Shown: positions 55,615 through 64,000 of the stretch, piece by piece
How positions within the stretch are numbered: the stretch's first letter is position 1
How the letters are laid out: each line of letters begins with the position of its first letter
Assembly: GCF_001613405.1 (NCBI RefSeq)
Contig: NZ_BDCH01000023.1
Span: 223,530 to 287,529 of the forward strand
Source: Nocardia crassostreae
GTDB taxonomy: Bacteria; Actinomycetota; Actinomycetes; Mycobacteriales; Mycobacteriaceae
Length of the DNA stretch: 64,000 nucleotides
Reading direction: 5' to 3'
The notes under the pieces: model-generated
Told to the model about the DNA's origin: nothing
The model's input: only the letters and a program-made list of their open reading frames with translations
Database searches by the model: none
Program-made: the position numbers and the translations under genes

Positions 55615-57387
55615 TTAGCTGGCGGCGGTGACCTTTTCGGCGTGGGCTGTGGTGAGGAGCTCCCAGGCGTGGGCGCGGCCGGTTTCGGTGTCGCCTAGAC
55701 CGGCTAGCATGCGGGCCAGTTCGGCTACGCGTTCGTCTTGGGTTAGGGCTCGGACGCCGGATTTGACGGCTTTGCCGTCGTCGAGTTTGTCGACCATCAG
55801 GTGGGTGTCGGCGAAGGCTGCCACTTGGGGGAGGTGGGTGACGACGATTACCTGGTGGGTGCGGGCAAGGCGGGCCAGGCGGCGGCCGATTTCTACTGCG
55901 GCGCGGCCGCCTACACCGGCGTCGACTTCGTCGAAAACCATGGTTGTGCCGTGTTCGGAGCTGGCGAGGACTACCTCGAGGGCGAGCATGATGCGGGAGA
56001 GTTCGCCGCCGGAGGCGCTCTTGCTCAATGGCAGGGGGTGGGCGCCGGAGTGGGCGGCGAGGCGGAATTCGACCTCGTCTACACCTGTCGATCCGGCGTG
56101 CAGGTCCTGGCCGTCGATGGTCAGGGGGGCCGAATCCTGGACACCGGCGGGGACGAGGCCGACTACGACCTCGAGGCGGGCGCGGCCCATGGCGAGACCG
56201 CCCAGTTCGGTACTTACGGCCGCGGCCAGTTTGCCTGCGGCCTTGGTGCGGGCGGTGGTGAGTTTGCGGGCGGTTTCGCGGACCTTCTCGGCGGCGGTTT
56301 CCACCTCGGCGGCGAGGGCGGCGAGGGACTCCTCGGAGACGTCGAGACCGGCGAGGCGGGTGCGGGCGTCTTCGGCCCAGGCGATTACGCCGTCCACGTC
56401 GGGGGCGTACTTCCTTGTGAACGTTTTGAGTTCGGCTTGGCGGGTGAGCATGTTGTCAAGTGCGCCGGGCTCCGAGGGCAGGTCGGAGAGGTAGGAGCTC
56501 AGTTCCGTGGTGAGGTCCACGACCACCGAGATGGCCTCGTCCAGGCGGGGGGCCAGGGCGGTGAGCTTGGGGTCGTCGGAACCTTCGATGCGGGCACGGG
56601 CGGTGCCGAGCAAATCGAGGGCTCCTGCACCGTCGCCGGGATTGTCGGCGGGGCCGGCCAGGGCGTCGTGGGCGGTGGAGGCTGCTTCGCGCAGGGAATC
56701 GAGGTCCGAGAGGCGCCGGACCTCGTCGATGAGGTGTTTGTCTTCGCCGGGTTCCGGTGCGATGGCGTCGATTTCGGCCAGCGACTGGGTCAGATGGTCG
56801 GCTTCCAGGACCAGTTCGCGGCTGCGGGCGGTGCGCTCCAGGAGCTGGTTGCGGGCGTCGAGCCAGGTGCGGCGGGCCTTCTGGTACTTCGTCAGCAGCG
56901 CGGTGACGGTGTCCGAGGCGAACTGGTCCAGCGCGTGCAGCTGTTGATCGGGGCGCTGCAAGCGCAGTTGGTCGTTCTGGCCGTGGACGGTGAGCAGCGG
57001 AGTGGTGAAATCGCCCAGCACCGAGGCGGGGACGCTGCGGCCGCCCAGGTGAGCGCGGGAACGGCCGTCGCTGCCGACGGTGCGGACGGCGATGATGCTG
57101 CCGTCGTCGTCGAATTCGGCGCCGGAGGATTCCATTACCTCCGCCACTTCGCCGCGGGCCCCGTCGTGGACTTCCTCGACGGTGAAGCGGCCCTCGACGA
57201 CCGCGCGGGACGCGCCGAGGCGCACCCGCCCGGCATCGGCTCTGGCGCCGCTGAGCAGGTGCAGGCTCGTCACCACCATCGTCTTGCCCGCACCGGTCTC
57301 ACCGGTCAGAACGGTCAAACCCTCGTGGAATTGCGCGGTGGCGGTGGAAATTACGCCCAGCCCGTCAATCCTGATCTCTGTCAGCAC
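55615..57387 (-). CDS. recN: DNA repair protein RecN
   Basis: 590 residues. SMC-like ATPase: Walker A LTGETGAGKTMV at the N-terminus, coiled-coil middle, and C-terminal LSRIMLALEVVL signature plus Walker B TMVFDEVDAGVGG. RecN acts in double-strand break repair. GTG at 57387 with GGAGAGCAC upstream is chosen; it overlaps nadK by 23 bases. Confidence 0.95.
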   Translation of the reverse strand: MLTEIRIDGLGVISTATAQFHEGLTVLTGETGAGKTMVVTSLHLLSGARADAGRVRLGASRAVVEGRFTVEEVHDGARGEVAEVMESSGAEFDDDGSIIAVRTVGSDGRSRAHLGGRSVPASVLGDFTTPLLTVHGQNDQLRLQRPDQQLHALDQFASDTVTALLTKYQKARRTWLDARNQLLERTARSRELVLEADHLTQSLAEIDAIAPEPGEDKHLIDEVRRLSDLDSLREAASTAHDALAGPADNPGDGAGALDLLGTARARIEGSDDPKLTALAPRLDEAISVVVDLTTELSSYLSDLPSEPGALDNMLTRQAELKTFTRKYAPDVDGVIAWAEDARTRLAGLDVSEESLAALAAEVETAAEKVRETARKLTTARTKAAGKLAAAVSTELGGLAMGRARLEVVVGLVPAGVQDSAPLTIDGQDLHAGSTGVDEVEFRLAAHSGAHPLPLSKSASGGELSRIMLALEVVLASSEHGTTMVFDEVDAGVGGRAAVEIGRRLARLARTHQVIVVTHLPQVAAFADTHLMVDKLDDGKAVKSGVRALTQDERVAELARMLAGLGDTETGRAHAWELLTTAHAEKVTAAS

Positions 57388-58405
57388 TCGTGCTCTCCGT
57401 TCGGCGGTCATCGATCTCGCCTGCACTCGGGCGCTCCGTGGGTACGCGAGCTGCCGCCTCCGCGCCTGACCGTGCAGGCGGGCGGCCCCGCCAGCCTGTC
57501 ACGGGCAACTGGAATTTGCGCACCATCCGGTCGGCGAAGGGTGCGGAATCGAGTCGCACCCAGCGCACCGGTTCGGTACCGCGGACCGTCTCGACCCGGC
57601 CGCCCCGCGGCAGTGCGAGGGTGCGTCGGCCGTCGAGGAAAACTATCGCATCATGGCCGGTGGCAACGGTTTCCACGGCGATCAGCGAATCGGGGCTGGT
57701 CACCAGGGGCCGCGCGAACAACGCATGCGCATTGCTCGGAATCACCAGCAGCGCTTCGAGTTCCGGCCACACCACCGGGCCGCCCGCCGAGAAGGCATAT
57801 GCGGTCGAACCGGTCGGGGTGGCGATCAACACACCGTCGCAGCCGAAGGCCGACACCGGACGGCCGTCGACTTCCAGGACCACTTCGAGAACGCCCATGC
57901 GCGCGGCATTCTCGATACTGGCCTCGTTCAACGCCCAGCCGCGTTCCACCACCACATCATCCACGCGCACGGTGACATCGATGGTCATGCGCTGTTCGAC
58001 GATATAGTCGCGCCGCACCACCTGGGACAGCGCCTCGTCCAGATGTTCGGCCTCGGCCTCGGTCAGAAATCCGATGCTGCCCAGATTGATTCCCAGCACC
58101 GGCACCGACGCATTGCGCGCCAGTTCCGCCGCGCGCAGGAAGGTGCCGTCACCGCCGAGCGAGAGCACCATTTCACAGCCCACCGCGGCATCCGGATTGT
58201 GTTCCATGATCCGGACCGGATACCCGTCGGGCGCGCCCGCGTCGTCGATATCCAAACGCGTGCTGTACGCCTCGTCCTCGAGCACCCGCAGACTGATGCC
58301 CGCCTGATCGAAGATCTTCGCCACGCGATGCGCCGTTTCGGTGATCTCGGACCGTCCCGGATGCGCGACCAGCAGGATTTCCCTCGAGGTCCCCTGCGCG
58401 TTCAC
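57365..58405 (-). CDS. nadK: NAD kinase
   Basis: 346 residues. GGDGTFLRAA motif, NEASIE and the glycine-rich LIATPTGSTAYAFSAGGP are diagnostic; it phosphorylates NAD to NADP. GTG start overlaps tlyA stop (GTGA). A 40-residue charged C-terminal tail extends beyond the usual end. Confidence 0.96.
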   Translation of the reverse strand: MNAQGTSREILLVAHPGRSEITETAHRVAKIFDQAGISLRVLEDEAYSTRLDIDDAGAPDGYPVRIMEHNPDAAVGCEMVLSLGGDGTFLRAAELARNASVPVLGINLGSIGFLTEAEAEHLDEALSQVVRRDYIVEQRMTIDVTVRVDDVVVERGWALNEASIENAARMGVLEVVLEVDGRPVSAFGCDGVLIATPTGSTAYAFSAGGPVVWPELEALLVIPSNAHALFARPLVTSPDSLIAVETVATGHDAIVFLDGRRTLALPRGGRVETVRGTEPVRWVRLDSAPFADRMVRKFQLPVTGWRGRPPARSGAEAAARVPTERPSAGEIDDRRTESTSADRDQD

Positions 58406-59298
58406 TGCGGACCCTCCTCCACCGCTCTGGTAATCAGCGCGGAGACCCGCGCCTGTTCCTCCGCATCGTAGGCGAATCCGGGGACATCTCCCCGCTCGCT
58501 GTCGGCTTCGATACGGTCTGCGGCAGTTTCGTCCTGCGCGGTATTCACTTCCTTACGCAACCACAGGAAGTACTCGACATTCCCGGACGGACCGGGCAGC
58601 GGGCTGGCGACCACGCCGCGCGTGCGCAGGCCCAGCCCGGCGGCCGCCGCGGCGACATCGCCGACGACCTCGGCGCGCAGCGCCGGATCCCGCACCACGC
58701 CACCACTTCCGACGCGTTCCTTGCCGACCTCGAACTGCGGTTTCACCATGGGCAGCAGATCCGCGCCCGGTGCACAGCACTGCGCCAGCGCGGGCAGCAC
58801 CAGACCGAGGGAGATGAAGGACAGGTCGGCGACCACCAATTCGACGGTGCCGCCGATGAGTTCGGCTGTCAGGGCGCGCACATTGGTGCGATCGTGCACC
58901 AGGACGCGATCGTCGTTCTGCAATCGCCAGATCAGCTGGCCGTAGCCGACATCGGCGGCCACGACCTCCTTCGCGCCCTTGGACAGCAGCACATCGGTGA
59001 ATCCGCCCGTGGACGCGCCCGCATCCAGGCAGCGTTTCCCGTCGACGGATACACCCTGGGGTTCGAAGGCTTCCAGGGCTCCCAACAGCTTGTGCGCCCC
59101 GCGCGAGGCCCACTGCACCTCGTCGGGCTCGTCCCGCACCAGCAGGGGCGTCCCGGTTTCCACACCGGTCGCCGGTTTGGTGGCGACCGTTCCATTGATC
59201 AGGACGCGTCCCGCCGAGATCAGCTCGACCGCATGCTCTCGCGATCGCGCCATTCCACGGCGAACCAGTTCCGCGTCCACCCGTGCGCGCCTGGCCAC
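58402..59298 (-). CDS. tlyA: TlyA-family rRNA (cytidine-2'-O)-methyltransferase
   Basis: 298 residues. S4 domain at the N-terminus (RRARVDAELVRRGMARSREHAVELI) and an FtsJ/RrmJ-type methyltransferase (CLDAGASTGGFTDVLL SAM site; VADLSFISL; MVKPQFEVG). In mycobacteria TlyA methylates 16S and 23S rRNA and makes ribosomes sensitive to capreomycin. The C-terminal 40 residues are longer than in M. tuberculosis TlyA. GTG at 59298 is three bases from the upstream stop. Confidence 0.94.
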   Translation of the reverse strand: MARRARVDAELVRRGMARSREHAVELISAGRVLINGTVATKPATGVETGTPLLVRDEPDEVQWASRGAHKLLGALEAFEPQGVSVDGKRCLDAGASTGGFTDVLLSKGAKEVVAADVGYGQLIWRLQNDDRVLVHDRTNVRALTAELIGGTVELVVADLSFISLGLVLPALAQCCAPGADLLPMVKPQFEVGKERVGSGGVVRDPALRAEVVGDVAAAAAGLGLRTRGVVASPLPGPSGNVEYFLWLRKEVNTAQDETAADRIEADSERGDVPGFAYDAEEQARVSALITRAVEEGPQ

Positions 59299-59299
59299 C

Positions 59300-59566
59300 T
59301 CAGATCTTGTCCACCGTGGCCAAGGCCTGCACCAGCACATCGTGGGCCTGTTCCAGAATTCGGGCGCGGCGCACGATATCGGTGCCGGTCTCCGCCGAAT
59401 CCCGGCCGCCCGCCGATAGTTCGGCCAGTAACGCGTCCACCTCCGCGCGCACCCGCTCTGGGTCGGCGAACTCCTGATTCGCACCCGCCAGATGCTGCCC
59501 GGGCAACGGCGCCCCCGGACGGGGCCCCGGAACGGGATTCTGCGGGTGAGGCATAGGCGTACTCAT
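59300..59566 (-). CDS. Small conserved protein upstream of tlyA (Rv1693-like position)
   Basis: 88 residues: Pro-rich N-terminus, then helical RVRAEVDALLAEL and RARILEQAHDVLVQALATVDKI, suggesting a coiled or helical hairpin. It is at the position of the M. tuberculosis small gene Rv1693 between the phosphatase and tlyA, and ends just before tlyA starts, so it is co-transcribed. No function is known. Confidence 0.8.
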   Translation of the reverse strand: MSTPMPHPQNPVPGPRPGAPLPGQHLAGANQEFADPERVRAEVDALLAELSAGGRDSAETGTDIVRRARILEQAHDVLVQALATVDKI

Positions 59567-59680
59567 GGTGGCGACAACGCTACCCGAACTCCCATTCGAA
59601 CACACGTACCCGTGCCGACCGGATAACGTCGCATCCCGTGGGGCCGGACACTCCCACGATGTTTCGAATTGGAGTCATCG

Positions 59681-60265
59681 ATGCCCAGATATGCCCTTGT
59701 TGCGGCCGGAATCCTTTTTCTCCTCTACCCCGTCCTCCGCCCCTGGGAGGACGAAACCACCACCGACGGCGCATATGCCGCGCTGAGCTCGACGGGCTGG
59801 GTGATCTCACACCTGTGCGCCATGATCGGATTCATCCTCGTGTCACTGGCGTTGTACGGCCTGCGCGACCGCATCGGATCGGGCCCGGTGATCACGACCT
59901 GGATCGGCGCCGCATTGGTGCTGCCCTACTACGGCGCAGAGGATTTCGGGCTGCACGCCGCCGCCACCGAGGGCTCCCGGGCCGAACTCGTCGATGTGAC
60001 GGAGGGCTTCCGCTACCTGCCCATCGCCGCGGCCATGTTCGCGGCCGGGCTGATCGCACTGGGCGCGGGCGCGGTGTGGGTCGCGATCGCGCTGCGCACC
60101 ACCGCGGCCATCGTCTACGCGGTCGGCTTCGCGCTGTATCTCCCGCAGTTCTTCCTCCCGGCGGCGGGTCGCATTGCGCACGGCGTGCTCATGCTCGCCG
60201 GATGCGTGTGGCTGGGCTCGACGGTCATGCGGGAGACGCGAACCACGGCACCGTCACCCAGCTGA
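59681..60265 (+). CDS. Membrane protein of unknown function
   Basis: 194 residues with about six hydrophobic segments. GGAG before the ATG at 59681 favours this start over 59669. It is on the opposite strand to the conserved block and inserted between its genes, together with the methyltransferase. No family recognised. Confidence 0.75.
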   Translation: MPRYALVAAGILFLLYPVLRPWEDETTTDGAYAALSSTGWVISHLCAMIGFILVSLALYGLRDRIGSGPVITTWIGAALVLPYYGAEDFGLHAAATEGSRAELVDVTEGFRYLPIAAAMFAAGLIALGAGAVWVAIALRTTAAIVYAVGFALYLPQFFLPAAGRIAHGVLMLAGCVWLGSTVMRETRTTAPSPS

Positions 60266-60309
60266 ACGGCCGCTGTCGGCTCGGTTCCTCCGTCGATGAG
60301 AATCATCCC

Positions 60310-61068
60310 ATGAACCGCAGCTTCGAAGACCTCATCGACGAGGCTGCCACCGTCTCCGTGGACGGCTGGGACTTCTCCTGGCTGGACGGCCGCGCCAGCG
60401 AAGAGCGGCCGTCCTGGGGGTATCAGCGGCAGCAGGCCGAACGACTCGCCGTCGCCTCCGCAGCCCTGGACATCCAGACCGGCGGCGGCGAAGTCCTCGC
60501 CGAGGCCGGACGATTCCCGCCCACCATGGTGGCGACCGAATCCTGGCCGCCCAATCTCGCCAAGGCCACCCGGCTGCTGCACCCCCGAGGCGCGGTCGTG
60601 GTCGCCGATCCCGACGAACCGCCGCTGCCCTTCTCGGACTCGGCCTTCGATCTGGTCACCAGCCGCCATCCAGCCACCATCTGGTGGGCCGAGATCGCGC
60701 GCGTACTCCGGCCCGGCGGCGCCTATTTCGCGCAGCATGTGGGGCCCGCCAGCGTCTTCGAACTCGTCGAGTACTTCCTCGGCCCGCAACCGGAGGCCCG
60801 GACCAAGCGCGATCCGGAAAAGGAGGCGGCCGATGCGCGCGCCGCCGGACTGGAGATCGTGCAGGCTCGAGGTGAACGGCTGCGCATGGAGTTCCGCGAT
60901 ATCGGGGCGGTGGTCTACTTCCTGCGCAAGGTCATCTGGATGGTTCCGGGATTCACGGTCGAGGAGTACCGCGACCGGCTGCACGATCTGCATGAGCGGA
61001 TCACCGCGGACGGGCCGTTCGTCGCCTACTCCGCTCGGACGCTGTTCGAGGCGCGCAAACGCCCCTGA
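60310..61068 (+). CDS. SAM-dependent methyltransferase-like protein
   Basis: 252 residues of the class I methyltransferase type: nucleotide pocket around IQTGGGEVLAEAG, the acidic VVVADPDEPPLPFSDSAFDLVTSRH segment and LRPGGAYFAQH. The glycine-rich loop departs somewhat from the usual motif. It follows the membrane gene by 44 bases. Substrate unknown. Confidence 0.82.
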   Translation: MNRSFEDLIDEAATVSVDGWDFSWLDGRASEERPSWGYQRQQAERLAVASAALDIQTGGGEVLAEAGRFPPTMVATESWPPNLAKATRLLHPRGAVVVADPDEPPLPFSDSAFDLVTSRHPATIWWAEIARVLRPGGAYFAQHVGPASVFELVEYFLGPQPEARTKRDPEKEAADARAAGLEIVQARGERLRMEFRDIGAVVYFLRKVIWMVPGFTVEEYRDRLHDLHERITADGPFVAYSARTLFEARKRP

Positions 61069-61095
61069 ACGCTCCGAACGTCCCCGAAAACACAA

Positions 61096-61124
61096 CGCCC
61101 CCCGGCCGAATGGCCGGGGGTCGT
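61096..61124. terminator. Hairpin terminator between convergent genes
   Basis: CCCCCGGCC-GAAT-GGCCGGGGG with flanking AACG/TCGTT, located between the methyltransferase and the HAD phosphatase genes, which converge here. Confidence 0.85.
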
Positions 61125-61137
61125 TGCTACGGACGAA

Positions 61138-62049
61138 TCATTCCTGTGCGGTGGGCGGAGCCGCCACCGCGATGGCGCGGCCTGGATACTGCGCCAGCAA
61201 TGCGGTGATGGCGGCGACGATATCGCCGTCGGTCACCGACAACGGCTGCGTATCCGGAATCGGGTGATTCAGGGCGTCAAGGGATTCCGCGATATAGGTG
61301 GGCAGGCGATCCGCGGGCTGGGTGCGGAGGTCGGCCAAGGTGCTCACGCCGGTAAGGACCATGAGGGACTCCAGGCCGACGGTGTGCGCGCCGTCGATAT
61401 CGGTATCGAGACGGTCGCCGACAACCAGGGCGTCGCGGGTGCCCGCGCGCTCCATGGCGTCCTCCAGCAGGGGCGCATAGGGTTTGCCCGCCACAATGGG
61501 ATCGCGGTCGGACGCGGTGCGCAGGGCCGCGACCATGGAACCGTTGCCGGGGGCGAGGCCGCGCTCGTTGGGGAGGGTGGCGTCGGTATTGGCGGCCACC
61601 CAGAGCGCGCCCGCGCGCAGGGCGTAGGCGGCCTCGGCCAGGTCGGCCCAGGCGGTTTCGGGATTGTGGCCCTGGACGACGGCCGCGGGGGCCGAGCCAT
61701 TGAAGCGGCGGATCGGTTGCAGGCCAACGGCATCCACCTCGGCCATCAGGTCGTCGGTGCCCACCACGAGCACCGTCGAACCCGCTTCCAGGCGCGCCTC
61801 CAGCAGATGGGCGGCGGCCTGCGCGCTGGTGACGACCTCGTCCTCGGTTGCGGCATAGCCGAGCTCGCGCAGGTGCCCGGCCACGGCGGCGGCCGAGCGG
61901 CTGGCGTTGTTGGTGACGTACATCAGCCGCTGGCCGGTGCCGGATGCTTCCGAAAGCGCTTGCCGCGCACCCGGAATCACCTCGTGACCACGAAACAGGG
62001 TGCCATCCAGATCCAGCAGGAGTGCACCGAAACGATCCCTCAGGCGCAT
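61138..62049 (-). CDS. HAD-IIA family phosphatase (NagD-like)
   Basis: 303 residues. Motif I LLLDLDGTLFRG, motif II YVTNNASR, motif III Lys in IVAGKPYAPL and motif IV VGDRLDTDIDGA. It occupies the Rv1692 position; the M. tuberculosis homologue is reported as a glycerol-3-phosphate phosphatase. That role is likely but not proven here. Confidence 0.94.
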   Translation of the reverse strand: MRLRDRFGALLLDLDGTLFRGHEVIPGARQALSEASGTGQRLMYVTNNASRSAAAVAGHLRELGYAATEDEVVTSAQAAAHLLEARLEAGSTVLVVGTDDLMAEVDAVGLQPIRRFNGSAPAAVVQGHNPETAWADLAEAAYALRAGALWVAANTDATLPNERGLAPGNGSMVAALRTASDRDPIVAGKPYAPLLEDAMERAGTRDALVVGDRLDTDIDGAHTVGLESLMVLTGVSTLADLRTQPADRLPTYIAESLDALNHPIPDTQPLSVTDGDIVAAITALLAQYPGRAIAVAAPPTAQE

Positions 62050-62069
62050 GACGCCGCCCCTCTCACAAA

Positions 62070-63821
62070 CTATTCGGCCGTGCCCTTCGCAGCGGTCCCC
62101 TCGGCCTCATCGTCATTCGCCGCGGCGGCCCCGAGCTCCGCGGGCGATTCCTCGGCCTCGTTCGCTTCGTCGGCGTCGTCGTCAGCATCGTCGTCCGCGG
62201 CCGAGTCGTCAGCGGCAGCGTCGTCCGTCGCCGAGTCGTTCGCGTCATCCTCGTCCGAGTCGTCGTCGGAGTCGACATCCCACTCGGCCCGGTCGGTGCC
62301 GCCCTCGGCCAGTTCGGCGGCGCGATCCTCGGCGTCGGTCTCGCCGTCCAGATCCGCGGACGCCGAGTTCATGAACCAGGTCAGCGCCTCCTCACCGCGA
62401 CCGGCGGCCAGCAGCGCCTCGGCGTAGGCGTAGAACAGCCGCGCGGCGGCCGAACCCGTGCGCGACGGATCCAGCTCGGAGGTCTGCAGGGTCACCACGG
62501 CCTGGTCGTACTGCCCCAGATCCATGCGCGCGCCCGCGACCACGATGCGCAGCTCGGTGACCTCGTCACCCTGCAGGGCGCGCGCCTCATCGCTGCGGCC
62601 GAGCTCGATGGCCCGCTCCGGACGGCCCAGACCACGCTCACAGTCGGCCATGACGGCCAGCAGGCCCGCACCGCCGGACATGCGGCGCGCGGTGCGCAGC
62701 TCCGAGAGGGCCTCGGCCCACTCACCCGCGTGATAGGCGGCGACACCGGCGGTTTCGCGCACCACCGCAATGCGACCGGCCCGCTGCCGCGCGGCCCGCG
62801 CATGCGCGAGGGCCAGCTCCGGATCCTCGTCCAGCAGCTGCGCCACCATCACCAGGTGCCGGGCCACGGCCTCGGCATTGCTCTTGTCCAAGCTGAGTAG
62901 ATCGCGGCGCACCGCGGGCTCAAGATCCGAGGCCTGCACGTCATCCGGCAATGCGGGCTCATCCGGCCGCGCCGCCCGGCGCTCGCCGCCCCGGCCACCG
63001 CTGACCCGCGCACCCTCGCCACCCCGGCGGCGATCACCCTCGAACGAACGCTCGCCACGATCCGGACGGTCGCCGCGGTCCGGGCGGTCGGCGCGAGCCG
63101 GACGCTCGGTGCGGTCGCGGTAGTAGCCGCGGTCGGAACCCGAACGCTCCCGGTCGAACCGCTCCGGACGATCCCGCTGCGGTCGCTCGGAACGATCCCG
63201 CTCCGGACGGTCCGACCGATCGAACCGCTGCGGCCGATCACGATCGAAGCCTTCACGGCGGTCACGGTTGTACCCGCCGCCCGCGTTGTCGCGACGATCA
63301 CCGCCGAATCCACTGCGGCCGTAGCTCTTACGATCATCCCGGTCGCCGCGCTCGGCGCGATCCCGGCCGAAGTCCCGGCCGCCGTTGTCGCGGGAGAACC
63401 CACCGCGACCACCATCACGGGTGTCGCCACCGCGGTTGAAACCGCCGCGGCCCTCGCCGCCACGATTGAATCCACCCCGGCTGTCACCGCCACGGTTGAA
63501 CCCGCCGCGACCGCCTTCGGAGCCACCGCGATTGAAGCCGCCCCGGCCGCAATCACGATTGTCGCCGCCCCGGAAACCGCCTCGATCGTTGTCACGGCTG
63601 TCGTTGTCCCGGCGGAAGCCGCCTCGGTTGTCACAGCCGCGGCCCTCGCCGCCACGGTTGAAGCCGCCGCGGCCGGAACTGTCACGGCCGCCTTCGCGGT
63701 AGCCGCGCCGGTCTCCGCCGCGGCGCTTGCCCGAGTTATCCCGTGCCGATCCCCCGAAACCTCCCTGACCGGATCCGCTACTCCGGCGGAACGGTTTGCG
63801 GCCTTCGTTCTGGTCCGACAC
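62070..63821 (-). CDS. TPR-type protein with RG/RGG-rich N-terminus and acidic C-terminus
   Basis: 583 residues with three parts: about 290 residues of Arg/Gly/Asp-rich low complexity (units such as RGGFNRGGD), a helical TPR-like middle (about 300-500: LALAHARAARQRAGRIAVVRETAG, AEALSELRTARR, YAEALLAAGRGEEALTWF), and an Asp/Glu-rich tail. It sits at the Rv1691 position. GTG at 63821 follows AGAGGGAT. The RG domain suggests RNA binding or condensate formation. Repeats in DNA may make length variable. Confidence 0.85.
   Translation of the reverse strand: MSDQNEGRKPFRRSSGSGQGGFGGSARDNSGKRRGGDRRGYREGGRDSSGRGGFNRGGEGRGCDNRGGFRRDNDSRDNDRGGFRGGDNRDCGRGGFNRGGSEGGRGGFNRGGDSRGGFNRGGEGRGGFNRGGDTRDGGRGGFSRDNGGRDFGRDRAERGDRDDRKSYGRSGFGGDRRDNAGGGYNRDRREGFDRDRPQRFDRSDRPERDRSERPQRDRPERFDRERSGSDRGYYRDRTERPARADRPDRGDRPDRGERSFEGDRRRGGEGARVSGGRGGERRAARPDEPALPDDVQASDLEPAVRRDLLSLDKSNAEAVARHLVMVAQLLDEDPELALAHARAARQRAGRIAVVRETAGVAAYHAGEWAEALSELRTARRMSGGAGLLAVMADCERGLGRPERAIELGRSDEARALQGDEVTELRIVVAGARMDLGQYDQAVVTLQTSELDPSRTGSAAARLFYAYAEALLAAGRGEEALTWFMNSASADLDGETDAEDRAAELAEGGTDRAEWDVDSDDDSDEDDANDSATDDAAADDSAADDDADDDADEANEAEESPAELGAAAANDDEAEGTAAKGTAE
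62880..63760 (-). repeat. Degenerate RG-coding repeat tract
   Basis: Many short repeats of GGCGGTTTCAACC-type and DRP/DRS-coding units encode the Arg/Gly-rich domain of the TPR protein. Confidence 0.75.
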
Positions 63822-63961
63822 GATGATCCCTCTCTGTAAGTATCTAGCTGCGGTACCCAGCTCGAGGCGCTGGAGCGCGTGAGGGCCGACGGGACCGTCC
63901 CGCCAACCTGAATTCAATCACGCACCTCGGAGCGACCTCGCGGCGCAGGGTGGTAAAACGC

Positions 63962-63993
63962 CGAATGGGGACCCACAGGCGGGTCCCCATTCG
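63962..63993. terminator. Hairpin at the right edge
   Basis: A perfect 13-bp stem (CGAATGGGGACCC and complement) with a 6-base loop. It probably terminates a minus-strand gene lying beyond the right edge. Confidence 0.75.
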
Positions 63994-64000
63994 CGAATGA

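Overview
The window is GC-rich actinobacterial chromosome, most likely Nocardia or a close mycolic-acid-producing relative. This is inferred from gene content and order; no 16S or reference was available. The right part (about 39.8-63.8 kb) reads on the minus strand as der, cmk, rluB, scpB, scpA, parA-like, xerD, Nudix, pyrG, steB/mctB, steA, recN, nadK, tlyA, a small conserved gene, a HAD phosphatase and a TPR protein. This is the order of the M. tuberculosis Rv1713-to-Rv1691 block, recalled from memory. Many of these genes overlap by 4 bases (GTGA/TTGA). Accessory genes interrupt the block at 52.9-55.4 kb and 59.7-61.1 kb.

The left part (1-39.7 kb) is accessory. Positions 1-7774 hold the edge of a minus-strand lipid/polyketide cluster: a KS-AT polyketide synthase resembling PfaA of polyunsaturated fatty acid synthases (it runs off the left edge), an SGNH hydrolase, an FAD oxidoreductase, an acyl-CoA ligase and a HAD hydrolase. 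A LysR gene follows. Next is a Ugp/Mal-type ABC importer operon ending in a metallo-beta-lactamase-fold hydrolase, then a ferredoxin-type reductase, a secreted Gly-rich protein and a P450. At 17.4-21.5 kb a DevS/DevR (DosS/DosR)-type two-component pair lies upstream of an operon of acyl-ACP desaturase, a 35-residue small ORF and a GNAT; a good DosR-box match lies before the desaturase. Further right are a pseudokinase-like membrane protein, hydrolases, a PrsW protease, an acyltransferase, a FadD-type ligase and a PucR regulator.

At 33.3-35.9 kb a TnpB (IS1341-like) element sits between a C-terminal DrrB fragment and an N-terminally truncated TetR gene, so an efflux locus has been destroyed; tnpB carries an in-frame stop. 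Two Ser/Thr kinases follow, one with an extracellular ABC-type ligand-binding domain.

Five genes (ABC ATPase, ABC permease, P450, kinase-sensor, SnoaL-like) each carry one single-base indel. In each, correcting one base gives an intact family-length protein, and three of the five indels lie in homopolymers. This pattern may be sequence error rather than gene decay. steA has a larger internal deletion, and the FadD-type ligase a late nonsense codon. No rRNA, tRNA or CRISPR array was seen.
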